This document shows, piece after piece, positions 52,468 to 62,283 of a DNA stretch of 64,000 nucleotides (the first letter of the stretch is position 1; each line of letters begins with the position of its first letter). The stretch comes from Nonomuraea indica (GTDB taxonomy: Bacteria > Actinomycetota > Actinomycetes > Streptosporangiales > Streptosporangiaceae), in contig NZ_KZ559469.1 in NCBI RefSeq assembly GCF_002850745.1, forward strand, positions 373,846 to 437,845, in the 5' to 3' direction. The notes beneath the pieces were generated by a model. That model searched no databases. It had not been told where the DNA came from and was given only the letters and a program-made list of their open reading frames with translations. The position numbers were made by a program, and so were the translations under genes.

Positions 52468-54204
52468 TCAGCCGGAAGCCGTCAGCCCGCTCAGGTCGAA
52501 CACCAGCTGGGGCGCGATCGAGAACGCCACCGCCACCCCCACCGCCAGCGCGACGGCCACCCAGGTGGCGGCGGACGGCCGTCGCTCCACCACGGCAGGC
52601 CCCGGAGCGAAGAGCCGCGCCGTCCACACCACGTAGTAGTAGAGGCCGATCACCGTGTTGACCGCCATGACCACGGCCAGCCAGCCCGCCCCGCCACCCA
52701 CGATCTCGCGGAAGACGACGACCTTGGCGAACAGCCCCGCCAGACCCGGAGGCAGCCCCGCCAGGCAGATCAGGCAGAACGCCAGCGCCAGCCCGGCCGC
52801 CGGACTCCGCAGCGCGAGCCCCCTGTAGTCGTCGAGCTCGTTGCGCGCGGCCGTCCTCGACATGAGCATGACCACGGCGAACGCGCCCAGGTTCATCGCG
52901 GCGTAGATGAGGAGATAGGCCACCGAGGCCCCCACCGCCCCCGACCCCAACAGATCGACACCCACCACCCCTGCACCCGACAGATCCCCGGACGCCACCG
53001 CCGAGCCCGACAGATCCGCACCCACCAACCCCGAGCCCGACAGTCCCGCATCTGCCGTCCCCGAGCCCGCCGCCGGGGCCTGCGCGGCAGTACCCCCCGT
53101 CACCTGCGACGCCATGGCGATGGGGGCGAGGATGTAGCCGGACTGGGCCACCGAGGACCACGCGAGCAGCCGTACGGCCGAACGCTGACGCATCGCCAGC
53201 AGGTTGCCCACCGTCATGGTGAGCGCCGCGACGACCGCGATCACCGGGCCCCAGGTGGTGACCTGTGCGGCCAGCGCCGTGACCAGCAGCAGGATCAGCC
53301 CCGCGAACCCCGCCGCCTTGGAGATGACCGACAGCAGCGCGGCGACCGGAAGCGGGGCACCCTGGTAGACGTCCGGCGCCCACGAGTGGAACGGCACGGC
53401 AGCGATCTTGAAGGCGAACCCCGCCAGGACCAGAACGACACCGACCGTGACCACCGCCGGCAGTTCCTGCCCCCCGCCCACCAGTCCGGGCGCGGGCGCG
53501 CCGCCGCCGAGGACACCTCCGAGCCGGGAAAGGAAGACCGTGCCCCCCACCCCGTACAGCAGCGACACCCCGAACAGCATGACCGCCGTCGACACCACCG
53601 AGACGACGAACAGCTTGACCGCGGCCTCCGAGCCGCGCCCGTCGTAGCGTTTCAGCGCGGTCAGGGCGAACACCGGCAGCGACACCAGCTCCAGCGCCAC
53701 GACCAGCATGATCAGGTCCCGCGCGGCGGGCAGCGTCACGGCGCCGACGAGCGTGCACAGGAGGAGGAAGTACCACTCCCCGACCGGGATCCCGCCGCCG
53801 GCCAGCTCGGTCATCGACAGCAGCACGACCACGACCGCCGCCACCAGCACCAGCCCCGCGAACACCACCGTGAACCGGTCCGCGACGAACGAGCACAACC
53901 CGCCGTCGACCTGCCCGGCACCGGCCACCTCGTCGAGACGCGCCCCCGCCCCCGCACCCGGAGCGCCGGCCCCGCCCGTCAGGGCCTCGGGGACGCAGAA
54001 CGTGGCCGGCGGCCGGCCACCGCGGCCCGCCTGCGCCACCACGAACGCCAGGGAGACCAGGATCCCGCCGAGCGTGACCAGCCCCAGCCCGGTCCGCAGC
54101 CGCGGGCGCGCCGGCAGGAAGGCGTCGAGCAGCAGCACGAGCCCGGCCACGACCGCCAGCGTCAGCGGCGCCGCGATCGCGAAGTAGTCGATCTGCTGGA
54201 TCAT
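52468..54204 (-). CDS. nuoN: NADH-quinone oxidoreductase subunit N
   Basis: 578 residues, ATG at 54204 overlapping the nuoM stop (ATGA). Antiporter-like membrane subunit of complex I with about 14 helices: SLPVFALTALKRYDGRGSEAAVKLFVVSVVSTAVMLFGVSLLYG, FAFKIAAVPFHSWAPDVYQGAPLPVAALLSVISKAAGFAGLI, LLAMRQRSAVRLLAWSSVAQSGYILAPIA. It is longer than usual because of two low-complexity insertions: one after EALTGGAGAPGAGAGARLDEVAGAGQVDGG, and four 10-residue repeats (GLSGSGLVGA / DLSGSAVASG / DLSGAGVVGV / DLLGSGAVGA) just before ASVAYLLIYAAMN. Last gene of the operon. Confidence 0.95.
   Translation of the reverse strand: MIQQIDYFAIAAPLTLAVVAGLVLLLDAFLPARPRLRTGLGLVTLGGILVSLAFVVAQAGRGGRPPATFCVPEALTGGAGAPGAGAGARLDEVAGAGQVDGGLCSFVADRFTVVFAGLVLVAAVVVVLLSMTELAGGGIPVGEWYFLLLCTLVGAVTLPAARDLIMLVVALELVSLPVFALTALKRYDGRGSEAAVKLFVVSVVSTAVMLFGVSLLYGVGGTVFLSRLGGVLGGGAPAPGLVGGGQELPAVVTVGVVLVLAGFAFKIAAVPFHSWAPDVYQGAPLPVAALLSVISKAAGFAGLILLLVTALAAQVTTWGPVIAVVAALTMTVGNLLAMRQRSAVRLLAWSSVAQSGYILAPIAMASQVTGGTAAQAPAAGSGTADAGLSGSGLVGADLSGSAVASGDLSGAGVVGVDLLGSGAVGASVAYLLIYAAMNLGAFAVVMLMSRTAARNELDDYRGLALRSPAAGLALAFCLICLAGLPPGLAGLFAKVVVFREIVGGGAGWLAVVMAVNTVIGLYYYVVWTARLFAPGPAVVERRPSAATWVAVALAVGVAVAFSIAPQLVFDLSGLTASG
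52928..53050 (-). repeat. 30-bp tandem repeats inside nuoN
   Basis: Four imperfect 30-base units encoding the decapeptides listed under nuoN; each unit contains CCCGACAGATCC or a close variant at 30-base spacing. In frame, so the reading frame is preserved. Confidence 0.8.
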
Positions 54205-56021
54205 GTCAGCCCTTCCAGCAGCGCCTGCACGGCCGGGGTGGTGAGGGACAGCAGCAGACCGGGCCAGAGCCCGAACAGCAGGATCAGCACGATCAACGGC
54301 ACCCACGCGACCAGCTCGTGACCCCGGATGTCTCGGACGTCTGGGAGGTGGTCCCGGACGTCTCGGACATCTCGGACGTCTGGGAGGTGGCCCCGGACGT
54401 CGCGGGCGTCCGGGACGTCTGGGAGGTGGCCTCGGACGTCCCGGACGTCTTGGACGGCCGCACCACCGGCTCCGGCTCCCTCCCGGAGCGCCGGATCGTC
54501 CGGCGGCGCGTCCACCTCATGGACCGCCGTGTCACCCCTGACGGGCCGATCCTCAGGTGCCGGCGACACCGGGCGTTCGTCCACCGCCACCAGCCCCGGC
54601 CCCGGGGCTCCCGCGCCCGCGGGCACGAGGGCGCGCCGCCCGGGAAGGCCGTGGGTGACGCGGGACAGCATGACCAGGAAGTACGCCGCCGTCAGCACCG
54701 CCCCCAGCCCGCCGATCACCATGAACGTCAGGAAGAGCCCCCGGGGCAGCCCGGCACCCGGATCGAACGCGCCCAGCAGCGCCAGCATCTCCCCCCAGAA
54801 CCCGGCCAGCCCCGGCAGCCCCAGCGACGCGATCGCCGCGAACGTCAGGACGGAGCCCAGGCGCGGCAGCGTGGCCAGCATGCCGCCGCCCAGTGACGGC
54901 ATGTCGGCCGTGCCGTACCGGTCCTTGACGGCGCCTGCCACGAAGAACAGCAGCCCGGTGATCAGCCCGTGGGCGACGTTCGCGAACAGGGCGCCGTTGA
55001 CGCCCACAGTCGTCAGCGTGGCGAACCCGAGCAGCACGAACCCCATGTGGCCGACCGACGAGTAGGCGATCATGCGTTTCAGGTCACGCTGGGCCAGGCA
55101 GGCCAGCGCTCCGTAGACGATCCCGACCACGGCCAGCGCCCCCAGCCAGGGCGCCACGGCCACCGCCCCTTCGGGCAGGACGGGGATGGCGATCCTGGCG
55201 AAGCCGTACGTGCCCATCTTCAGCAGCACACCGGCCAGCAGGACGGACCCCACCGTCGGCGCCTCGGTGTGCGCGTCCGGGAGCCACGTGTGGAGGGGCC
55301 ACATCGGGGTCTTGACCGCCAGCCCGAGGCCGACCGCCGCGAACGCGACGATCTGTACGGTCCGCGACATGCCGGAGCCGTGAGCCTGGCCGAGGGCGAC
55401 GATGTCGAGCGTCCCGGTCTGCGCCCAGACGAGCAGCAGGCCGAGGAGCATCACGACGGAGCCGAGCAGCGTGTAGAGGATGAACTTGATCGCCGCGCCC
55501 CGCCGCCCCTTGCCGCCCCAGACGGCGATCAGGAAGTACATGGGGATCAGCACGATCTCGAAGAACACGAAGAACAGCAGCAGGTCGAGAGCGAGGAACG
55601 TGCCGATCATCCCGACTTCGAGCACCAGCAGGGTGAACACCAGCGCCCTCGGCCGGGTGTCCCCGTCACGCGCCCCGAGCAACTGGCCGAGGCCTCGTCC
55701 GTCGCCCCACCCCAGATAGGCGAAGCACAGGAACGTGAGCAGCGCCGTCAGCACGATCAGCGGAAGCGAGATCCCGTCGACGCCGAGGTGGAACCTGAGC
55801 CCCAGGCCGGGGATCCACGGCCGGTCGACGGCGAACTGCGTCCGCGCCGCCTGCCCGTGGTCGAAGACCGCCACCAGGACGACGGCCAGCGCCAACACGA
55901 CCCCGGACACGGCCGTGCCGTACCAGCGCACCCCGCGTGTCAGCGGGCCGGGCACCGCGACGAGCACCAGGGCGCCGAGCAGCGGCACGGCGAGCAGCGC
56001 GACGGGAAGCCAGCCCATCAT
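54201..56021 (-). CDS. nuoM: NADH-quinone oxidoreductase subunit M
   Basis: 606 residues, ATG at 56021 overlapping the nuoL stop. Proton-pumping subunit: FHLGVDGISLPLIVLTALLTFLCF, LFFVFFEIVLIPMYFLIAVWGG (with the conserved transmembrane Glu), [42 protein letters not shown] (conserved Lys and TM7-8 region), KRMIAYSSVGHMGFVLLG. Between the penultimate helix (AAYFLVMLSRVTHG) and the last (ELVAWVPLIVLILLFGLWPG) is an insertion of about 110 residues, Pro/Ala/charged, ending in three 13-residue repeats. This loop is short in standard NuoM. Confidence 0.95.
   Translation of the reverse strand: MMGWLPVALLAVPLLGALVLVAVPGPLTRGVRWYGTAVSGVVLALAVVLVAVFDHGQAARTQFAVDRPWIPGLGLRFHLGVDGISLPLIVLTALLTFLCFAYLGWGDGRGLGQLLGARDGDTRPRALVFTLLVLEVGMIGTFLALDLLLFFVFFEIVLIPMYFLIAVWGGKGRRGAAIKFILYTLLGSVVMLLGLLLVWAQTGTLDIVALGQAHGSGMSRTVQIVAFAAVGLGLAVKTPMWPLHTWLPDAHTEAPTVGSVLLAGVLLKMGTYGFARIAIPVLPEGAVAVAPWLGALAVVGIVYGALACLAQRDLKRMIAYSSVGHMGFVLLGFATLTTVGVNGALFANVAHGLITGLLFFVAGAVKDRYGTADMPSLGGGMLATLPRLGSVLTFAAIASLGLPGLAGFWGEMLALLGAFDPGAGLPRGLFLTFMVIGGLGAVLTAAYFLVMLSRVTHGLPGRRALVPAGAGAPGPGLVAVDERPVSPAPEDRPVRGDTAVHEVDAPPDDPALREGAGAGGAAVQDVRDVRGHLPDVPDARDVRGHLPDVRDVRDVRDHLPDVRDIRGHELVAWVPLIVLILLFGLWPGLLLSLTTPAVQALLEGLT
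54325..54457 (-). repeat. 39-bp tandem repeats inside nuoM
   Basis: GGACGTCTGGGAGGTGG recurs at 54335, 54374 and 54413, exactly 39 bases apart, within longer degenerate units. The coding strand gives DVRGHLPDVPDAR, DVRGHLPDVRDVR and DVRDHLPDVRDIR. Confidence 0.88.
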
Positions 56022-57889
56022 GCGAACACCACCGCCCCCACCGCGATCAGCAGGATTCCGGCGAGCACCCCGCTCACGTACAGCTGGACGTTGCCGTTCT
56101 GGGCGAACCGCAGGACTCCGGACAGGCCGCGCGCCGCGCCGCCCGACCCCCGCACGGCCCCGTCCACGACCACGTCGTCGGTCCTGACGACGAACCTGGC
56201 GAGCGCCAGCACCGGCCGCGCGAACACGGCCGCGTAGAGGGCGTCGACGGAGAACGCCCGCTCGCACGGCCCCCGCAGCGGCCCGAGCAGCCGCGCCGGA
56301 TCCGCCACCGGGTCACTCCGCCAGAACGCGTAGACCACGCCCGCCCCGAGCACCGCCAGCGCGACGCTGACGGACGCCACCGCCAGGTCGAGGTGCGCCC
56401 CGCCGGCGAAACCGAGCAGCAGCGCGGGGACCGCCAGCAGCGCGACGGGCACCAGCATGCTGCGCGGCGCTTCGCGCACGTCCACGACGTGGGCCGTGCC
56501 CGGCGGCGGCTCGGGCAGGGCCGCGACGACTCTCGCCTCGCCGAAGAAGGTGCGCAGCCAGGCGCGGGCGGCGTACGCGCCGGTGACGGCGACCGTGGCG
56601 AGCGCGCAGCCGTACAGCAGCAGCGCTGCCGCGTCCGTCAGGCCGCCGCCCGCCGAGGCCCGCTCCATGGCGAGCAGCACCGCGTCCTTGCTGAAGAAGC
56701 CGCTGGCCGGCGGGATGCCCATGAGCGCCGCGAACCCCACGGTCATCGCCGCGAACGTCACCGGCAGCTGCCGTCGCAGCCCTCCCATCCGGCTCATGAA
56801 GTTGGCCCCCACATGGTGGATCACCACGCCCGCGCACAGGAACAGCAGCGCCTTGAAAGCGCCGTGCGTCACCAGGTGGAAGATCGCGGCCCTGTCGGAG
56901 CCCGCGGCGAGCCCTCCGGCCATGTACGCGAGCTGGCTGATCGTGGAGTAGGCGAGCACCCGTTTCAGGTCGTCCTGGGCCAGGGCCGCCAGCGCGGCGC
57001 CGAGCATGCCGAGGGCCGCGACGACGGCCAGGACGTCCAGCGTCGGCCCTGAGGCCTGGAACGCCGGGAAGAGCCTGGCCACGATGAAGATCCCGGCGGC
57101 GACCATGGTCGCGGCGTGGATGAGCGCGCTGATCGGCGTCGGACCGGCCATGGCGTCGGGCAGCCAGGTGTGCAGCGGCACCTGGGCGCTCTTGCCCGCG
57201 ACTCCGGCGAGCAGCAGCATCGTGGCGGCCACCAGGGTGCCGGTGGACATCCGGGGCACCGCGGCGAGCACGTCGGCGATCCGGAAGCTTCCCGCGGCGA
57301 ACCCGAGCACGAAGATCCCGAACAGGAAGCCCACGTCACCGAGCCGCGTGACCAGGAACGCCTTGACCGCGGCCCTCGAGTTGCCCCGATCCTCCCACCA
57401 GTGCCCGATGAGCAGGTAGGAGCACAACCCCATGATCTCCCAGCCCACGTACAGGACGAGGAGGTCGCCGGCGTAGACGACGAGCAGCATCGCGCTGGTG
57501 AACAGGCTGACGAAGGCGCTGTAGGACGGATAGCGCGGGTCGTCGTGGAGATAGCCGACGGAGTAGACCTGCACGGCCAGCGCCACGAACGTCACCAGCA
57601 CGCCCATGATGGCGGACAGGTCGCCGGCCTGGAGCGTCAACGAGATGGGGATGCCGCCGGTGACGATCACCCCGTAGCCGTGGCCCACGGGCTCACCCGG
57701 AGCGGCTCCCTGAAGGTAGGCGAACCCCGGCGCCCAGGCCAGCGCCAGGGCCAGCACGGCGGACGCGGCCGTCGGGACGACCGCGATCCAGGCGGCCCGG
57801 ACGCGCGGGCGCGGCCGACGGGGCAGGAGCAGCCCGGCGAAGGCGGCGAGGAAGGGCAGAAGCACGGCCAGCAACGGGAAGTGCGTCAC
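56018..57889 (-). CDS. nuoL: NADH-quinone oxidoreductase subunit L
   Basis: 623 residues, ATG at 57889 overlapping the nuoK stop. The largest antiporter-like subunit: [130 protein letters not shown]. The C-terminal lateral helix region precedes the final helix ([23 protein letters not shown]). Near normal length and without the insertions seen in M and N. Confidence 0.96.
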   Translation of the reverse strand: MTHFPLLAVLLPFLAAFAGLLLPRRPRPRVRAAWIAVVPTAASAVLALALAWAPGFAYLQGAAPGEPVGHGYGVIVTGGIPISLTLQAGDLSAIMGVLVTFVALAVQVYSVGYLHDDPRYPSYSAFVSLFTSAMLLVVYAGDLLVLYVGWEIMGLCSYLLIGHWWEDRGNSRAAVKAFLVTRLGDVGFLFGIFVLGFAAGSFRIADVLAAVPRMSTGTLVAATMLLLAGVAGKSAQVPLHTWLPDAMAGPTPISALIHAATMVAAGIFIVARLFPAFQASGPTLDVLAVVAALGMLGAALAALAQDDLKRVLAYSTISQLAYMAGGLAAGSDRAAIFHLVTHGAFKALLFLCAGVVIHHVGANFMSRMGGLRRQLPVTFAAMTVGFAALMGIPPASGFFSKDAVLLAMERASAGGGLTDAAALLLYGCALATVAVTGAYAARAWLRTFFGEARVVAALPEPPPGTAHVVDVREAPRSMLVPVALLAVPALLLGFAGGAHLDLAVASVSVALAVLGAGVVYAFWRSDPVADPARLLGPLRGPCERAFSVDALYAAVFARPVLALARFVVRTDDVVVDGAVRGSGGAARGLSGVLRFAQNGNVQLYVSGVLAGILLIAVGAVVFA

Positions 57890-58341
57890 AGCTCGCCCCC
57901 TCGCTTGGCCGCTCGGTTGGTCTCGGCGGGAGATGGCGCCTCGCCGGCCCCGGCGCCCGGAGTGTCCGCCGACGGCTCCGAAGGCATGCCGGTGGTCGTG
58001 GGGGCAGGCGGGTCCGCGGCACCGGACGGCCCGGCGGGCTCGGCCAGGTCGCGGAGGTGGTCGAGGTCGACGGTCCGGCGGTTGCGGTAGAGGGCGAGCA
58101 CGATCGCGAGGCCCAATCCCACCTCGGCCGCCGCGATGACGATGACGAACAGCGTCAGTACCTGACCGCTGTGCAAGCGGTCACGCAACCACACGTCGAA
58201 CGCCACCAGGTTGAGGTTGACGGCGTTGAGCATCAGCTCGACCGACATGAGCACCAGGATCGTGTTGCGGCGCGCGAGCACGCCGTACACGCCGACGGAG
58301 AAGAGCAGGGCGGAGACGACCGCCGGGTAGACGACGTGCAC
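57886..58341 (-). CDS. nuoK: NADH-quinone oxidoreductase subunit K with C-terminal tail
   Basis: 151 residues, GTG at 58341 overlapping the nuoJ stop (TAGTG). Three helices with the two conserved membrane Glu: [40 protein letters not shown] and [40 protein letters not shown]. Normal NuoK ends here at about 100 residues; this one adds about 50 residues of disordered [19 protein letters not shown]... to the terminal EL. Confidence 0.95.
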   Translation of the reverse strand: MHVVYPAVVSALLFSVGVYGVLARRNTILVLMSVELMLNAVNLNLVAFDVWLRDRLHSGQVLTLFVIVIAAAEVGLGLAIVLALYRNRRTVDLDHLRDLAEPAGPSGAADPPAPTTTGMPSEPSADTPGAGAGEAPSPAETNRAAKRGGEL

Positions 58342-59276
58342 TAATGCCCCCCGACCTGGTCGGGCGGCGGCCCCGCGTCCCGGCGGGCGGAGCCGGTGGA
58401 CGGCGGGCCTTCCGTGGGACCGCCGGGCGCGCCGCCGCCCGAAGCACGCGTCTCAGGCGGACCTGCCGGGTGCGTGTCGGGGTGAGAGGCGCCTTGGCGC
58501 GGTCCTGGGTGTGGGGCGCCTGCCAGGGGCGGTCCTGGGTGAGAGGTGCCTGCCGGGGGCGGGTCCGACGGAGGCCTTTCGGGGATGGGGGCGCCTGTCG
58601 GGTGCTGGTCTGGCAGAGGATGGTCGGAGCCGGACGCGTCTGCCGGAGACATGCCTGCCGGTGAAGGACCTGCCGTGGAAAGACCTGCCGGGACGGAACC
58701 TTCTGAGGAAGGACCTGGCCGTGGCGGGACTTCCGGTGACGGGCCTCCTGGGATGTCCGTACGGGACAGGACGATGGCACCGATGAGGGCGGCCAGCAGA
58801 AGGACCGACAGTGCCTCGAACGGCAGCACCCACGTGCTGAACACGCTGCCCCCCAGCTCCTTCGCCGACCCCTGGCCCGGAGTGAGCGACACGTATGCCA
58901 TGCGGAAGGCGTCGACGACGACCGTGACGAGGACGGCGGCCGTCGCCACGGCCACCACCGCCGCGACGACGCGGTTGCCGCTGTCGAGGTCGGCGGAGCG
59001 GCCGATCGGCGCGCGGGTGAGCATGATCCCGAACAGCATCAGCACCACCACCGCGCCCACGTAGATGAGCACCTGCACCCAGGCGACGAACTCGGCGGTG
59101 AGGACGAGATAACACCCGGCCAGCGCGCCGAAACAGAGCACCAGCCACAAGGCCGCGTGCACGAGCTGCCGGGTCGTGACGACGAGCAGCGCCGATCCGA
59201 CCGCCACCGCGCCCAGCAGCAGGAACACGATCTCCTGGCCGGTTGGCGACAGGTAGGAGGGCACCGCCTCGGTCAC
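58341..59276 (-). CDS. nuoJ: NADH-quinone oxidoreductase subunit J with long disordered tail
   Basis: 311 residues, ATG at 59276 overlapping the nuoI stop (ATGA). Five helices in the first 175 residues, with the conserved block [26 protein letters not shown] and [20 protein letters not shown]. After SRTDIPGG come about 130 residues of Pro/Gly/Ser/His-rich repeats ([45 protein letters not shown]...). Standard NuoJ is about 170-290 residues; the composition of this tail is unusual. On the expected topology the tail would face the cytoplasm. Confidence 0.95.
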   Translation of the reverse strand: MTEAVPSYLSPTGQEIVFLLLGAVAVGSALLVVTTRQLVHAALWLVLCFGALAGCYLVLTAEFVAWVQVLIYVGAVVVLMLFGIMLTRAPIGRSADLDSGNRVVAAVVAVATAAVLVTVVVDAFRMAYVSLTPGQGSAKELGGSVFSTWVLPFEALSVLLLAALIGAIVLSRTDIPGGPSPEVPPRPGPSSEGSVPAGLSTAGPSPAGMSPADASGSDHPLPDQHPTGAPIPERPPSDPPPAGTSHPGPPLAGAPHPGPRQGASHPDTHPAGPPETRASGGGAPGGPTEGPPSTGSARRDAGPPPDQVGGH

Positions 59277-60733
59277 GACTCCTCCTCGGACTCCCTCGTC
59301 TCATCAGGGGTGAGCCGCCCGGGCGGGCGGATGGATCGGGGATCGGACATCCGCCGCCTGCGCGGGCTCGAAGCAGCAGTTTGCCCCTCCGAGCCGGACG
59401 CCGGGCGCGGCGCGCCCTGGGCTGTGGACAACTTTTCGGACGACGCCTCGCCTGTGGACGAAGCCTCTTCCGCGGTCGGCGAGGCGGTGGGCGATGCGGA
59501 CGACCCCGGCGCTTCGAGCTCGTTGTCCACAGAGGGCGTGGACGCTCCCGTCGCCGAGTCCCCGGAGGGCGAGTCGGTCCGCGCACCTCCAGAAGGCGGA
59601 GTGCCACCTTCGTCCGCGGCGGGTGGCTGTGGGAGAGCGCCGGGTGGCCGGATGCTCCGTACGTTGGCCATGCGCCCCTCGCGCGGGACCCGCGCGCCCG
59701 GTGCGCGGCCCTGGCCCTGCTCGCCCGGACGGCTGGAGGACCGCTCCTCAGCACCTGACGCCGCCGACGGTTTCGCCCCCGCGTCGCCCGAGTGCGCCCC
59801 CGTGCCGGTGCCGGCACCGGCTCCCGCGCCGGCGTTAGCCCCCGTACCGGAGTCCGTCCCCGTACCGGAGTCCGTCCCCAGGTCGGTGTCAGCGCCGGCT
59901 TCCGCGCCGGTGCCCGCCGGACGGGCTGCCGGGGCGGGCGGCTCCTGCCCCTCCGCCGCGCCCGGCGGCTGGTCGCCCGCGGGGGCGACCAGCCGTGCTT
60001 CCCCGGCCGTCGCCGCCGGCCGCTCCGCTTCGGGGGCGGGCGAGGTGCCGGTGCCGACGGGACCGGGACGTTCGGGAGTCGTACGGGAAGGACGGTCCTG
60101 CGGCGTGCGGGGGGAAGGCGACGTGCCGGTGGAAGACGTGCCCGAGGGAGACGTGCCGGTGGAAGGCGCGCCGGTGGAAGGCGCGCCGGTGGACGAGGTG
60201 CGGGCGGCGGGCTCGCCGGCGCCGGGGCGGGCCGGACGTCGAGGGGCGGCCGTGAGCTCCTTCGGAGGTTCGGCGCCCGGGTCGTGGGCGGGCGGCGGCG
60301 GGACCGTGGAGCGCCACGCCGCGAGCTGGTCCTTCTCGTGCAGGAGATTGCGGATGTCGCCCTCCGCGTACTCGAACTCCGGCGACCAGAACAGCGCGTC
60401 GAACGGGCACACCTCGATGCAGATGCCGCAGTACATGCATAGGGAGAAGTCGATGGCGAACCGGTCGAGGACGTTGCGCTGGCGCGGCCGGCCACCCTCG
60501 GGGGCGGGCAGCGTCTCCTTGTGGGAATCGATGTAGATGCACCAGTCGGGGCACTCCCGGGCGCACAGCATGCAGGAGGTGCAGTTTTCCTCGACCAGGG
60601 CGATCACACCGCGGCTGCGGGGCGGCAGATCGGGCTTGACCTCGGGATACTGCTGCGTCACGGATCTGCGCAGCATGTGGCGGAGGGTGACGGAGAGCCC
60701 CTTCGCCAACCCCACTCCCGGTATCCGCGCCAT
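59273..60733 (-). CDS. nuoI: NADH-quinone oxidoreductase subunit I (ferredoxin-like) with about 320-residue disordered tail
   Basis: 486 residues from ATG 60733 (in-frame ATGs at 60739-60745 are alternatives). Residues 1-165 are NuoI: amphipathic N-terminus ([24 protein letters not shown]) and two 4Fe-4S motifs, [12 protein letters not shown] and [12 protein letters not shown]. From about 166 to 486 follows a low-complexity tail: [59 protein letters not shown], and two copies of a basic R(M/x)(A/S)(N/D)xRSIRPPG motif ([22 protein letters not shown]). Normal NuoI ends near 180-220 residues. First gene of the I-to-N run; nuoH is separated by two other genes. Confidence 0.93.
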   Translation of the reverse strand: MARIPGVGLAKGLSVTLRHMLRRSVTQQYPEVKPDLPPRSRGVIALVEENCTSCMLCARECPDWCIYIDSHKETLPAPEGGRPRQRNVLDRFAIDFSLCMYCGICIEVCPFDALFWSPEFEYAEGDIRNLLHEKDQLAAWRSTVPPPPAHDPGAEPPKELTAAPRRPARPGAGEPAARTSSTGAPSTGAPSTGTSPSGTSSTGTSPSPRTPQDRPSRTTPERPGPVGTGTSPAPEAERPAATAGEARLVAPAGDQPPGAAEGQEPPAPAARPAGTGAEAGADTDLGTDSGTGTDSGTGANAGAGAGAGTGTGAHSGDAGAKPSAASGAEERSSSRPGEQGQGRAPGARVPREGRMANVRSIRPPGALPQPPAADEGGTPPSGGARTDSPSGDSATGASTPSVDNELEAPGSSASPTASPTAEEASSTGEASSEKLSTAQGAPRPASGSEGQTAASSPRRRRMSDPRSIRPPGRLTPDETRESEEES

Positions 60734-60884
60734 GGTCATCATCATTGCGCACTTGGCGGCACACGTGAATGAGCCGGACACGTTATCCCCAGTTTTTCCA
60801 CAGCTATCCACAGGATGGCGGGAGGTTATCCACAACATTCGTCCACAGCCGCTATGCGCCGCTTCAGGGCGATAACCTTCCGGC
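60734..60884. promoter_or_regulatory. Divergent promoter region nuoI / kinase
   Basis: 151 bases, clearly AT-richer than the neighbours, containing TTATCCCCAGTTTTTCCACAG, a word matching the DnaA-box-like pattern TTATCCACA that recurs as TATCCACAGG and TTATCCACAA between 60784 and 60835. Three such boxes lie close together in the spacer, so DnaA or a protein with similar specificity could bind. Confidence 0.5.
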
Positions 60885-62150
60885 ATGTCGAACAGCCGGC
60901 CAGGCCGCCCCAGCGGGCTCGCGTGGGCCGCCTCCGTGGGCTGGGCGGTCCTGCCGCTGGTGACATGCGGGCTGGCGACACCGTTCACGATCGGGTTCGC
61001 GGCGTACTGGCTGCGCAGCGTGTGGCAGGTGGTGGGCGCGGCGGTCTACACGGTGTGCGTCGGCTCGTTCGTCATCGTGGCCGGGAGCTACAACGAGTTC
61101 GACGACATTCCCGAGCCGATGTCCACGCTCATCTCGCTGGCGCTGGTGGTGAGCTGGCTGGGCGGTGCGATCCACTCGGGCATCCTCGTCCCGGCGATGG
61201 CCAGGGCCCGCCCCGGCAGGCTCGGCCCACCGCTCGCCGACACCCGTCCCCCCGCCTGGCTGCACGCAGGCGGGCATCCTCAGCCCAGGTCGCACCAGAG
61301 CCACCCCACCAACCCCTCGCACCGCCACCCTACGGATCCGCGCCGGCAGCCGGCCCCGCCGTCGTCCCGGCTCCGGCCGGGCGAGCCCGAATGGATCGGT
61401 CCCTATCGGGTGCTCCGATCCCTCGGGCGTGGCGGTCAGGGGGCGGTCTATCTGGCGACCGCTCCCAACGGCGCGCAGGTCGCGGTCAAGGTGCTGCACG
61501 ACCTGGTGGACGAGACAGCGCGCGCCCGGTTCGCGCGGGAGGTGGACGCGGCGCGCAGGGTGGCCACCTTCTCCACGGCCCGGCTGCTCGACGTCAACAT
61601 CACGGGCCAGCACGCCTACATCGTCAGCGAGTACGTCGACGGCCCCTCACTGGAACAGCTGGTCCGCCGGCACGGCCCGCGTGACGAGGACAGCCTGACG
61701 CGCCTGGCGCTGTCCACCTCCGGCGCGCTCGCGGCCATCCACAAGGCGGGGATCGTGCACCGCGACTTCAAACCGAGCAACGTCCTGATCGGCCACGACG
61801 GCCCCCGGGTGATCGACTTCGGCATCGCGCGGGCCCTCGACCAGATGACGATGACCTCCGGCAAGATGGTCGGCACACCGCCTTACATGTCGCCCGAGCA
61901 GCTCTCGGGCGCTCCGGTGGGGCCACCGTCCGACGTGTTCAGCTGGGGGGTGACGATGGTGTTCGCGGCCACCGGGCGTCCGGCGTTCGGGGAGGACACG
62001 GTGCCGGCCGTGTTCAACCGGGTGCTCACCGTCCATCCCGACTTATCCCCGCTGCCGCCCGCGCTCCGGGGCGTCGTGGGGGCCTGCCTGCACAAGCAGC
62101 CCGATGACCGTCCCTCCGCCTCGGACGTGATGCTGGCCATCGTCCACTGA
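60885..62150 (+). CDS. Serine/threonine protein kinase with N-terminal membrane domain
   Basis: 421 residues, ATG at 60885. Three to four hydrophobic segments in the first 110 residues ([77 protein letters not shown]), a Pro/His-rich linker (about 110-170), then a full Hanks-type kinase: [11 protein letters not shown] (glycine loop), VAVKVLHD (Lys), [11 protein letters not shown] (catalytic loop), [10 protein letters not shown] (DFG), [13 protein letters not shown] (APE region). The usual actinobacterial order is kinase first, membrane helix later, so this layout is less common. It lies between nuoH and nuoI on the opposite strand. Confidence 0.93.
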   Translation: MSNSRPGRPSGLAWAASVGWAVLPLVTCGLATPFTIGFAAYWLRSVWQVVGAAVYTVCVGSFVIVAGSYNEFDDIPEPMSTLISLALVVSWLGGAIHSGILVPAMARARPGRLGPPLADTRPPAWLHAGGHPQPRSHQSHPTNPSHRHPTDPRRQPAPPSSRLRPGEPEWIGPYRVLRSLGRGGQGAVYLATAPNGAQVAVKVLHDLVDETARARFAREVDAARRVATFSTARLLDVNITGQHAYIVSEYVDGPSLEQLVRRHGPRDEDSLTRLALSTSGALAAIHKAGIVHRDFKPSNVLIGHDGPRVIDFGIARALDQMTMTSGKMVGTPPYMSPEQLSGAPVGPPSDVFSWGVTMVFAATGRPAFGEDTVPAVFNRVLTVHPDLSPLPPALRGVVGACLHKQPDDRPSASDVMLAIVH

Positions 62151-62174
62151 CCCGGACACGCCCGCGCACCGGTC

Positions 62175-62245
62175 CGTGGACCCGGCGGGCCCGAGCCCGA
62201 GGACACGGGCCGGCCGGGCCCGAACGCGCGGAGGCCGGGTCCACG
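62175..62245. terminator. Bidirectional terminator-like structure
   Basis: CGTGGACCCGGC (62175-62186) and GCCGGGTCCACG (62234-62245) are perfect complements, with an inner GGGCCCG/CGGGCCC pair. It lies between the convergent kinase and membrane-protein genes, where a shared terminator is expected. Confidence 0.6.
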
Positions 62246-62283
62246 TAGGCAGTCCTCCCGGCACGAGGGCGCGGCTCGGCCGG

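Noticed and set aside
50650..54321. Very long plus-strand open frame (about 1200 codons) opposite wecB-nuoN
   Set aside because: It is the complement of well-supported genes; composition (His/Arg/Asp/Gln-rich) is what GC-rich antisense frames give, and no domain is visible.
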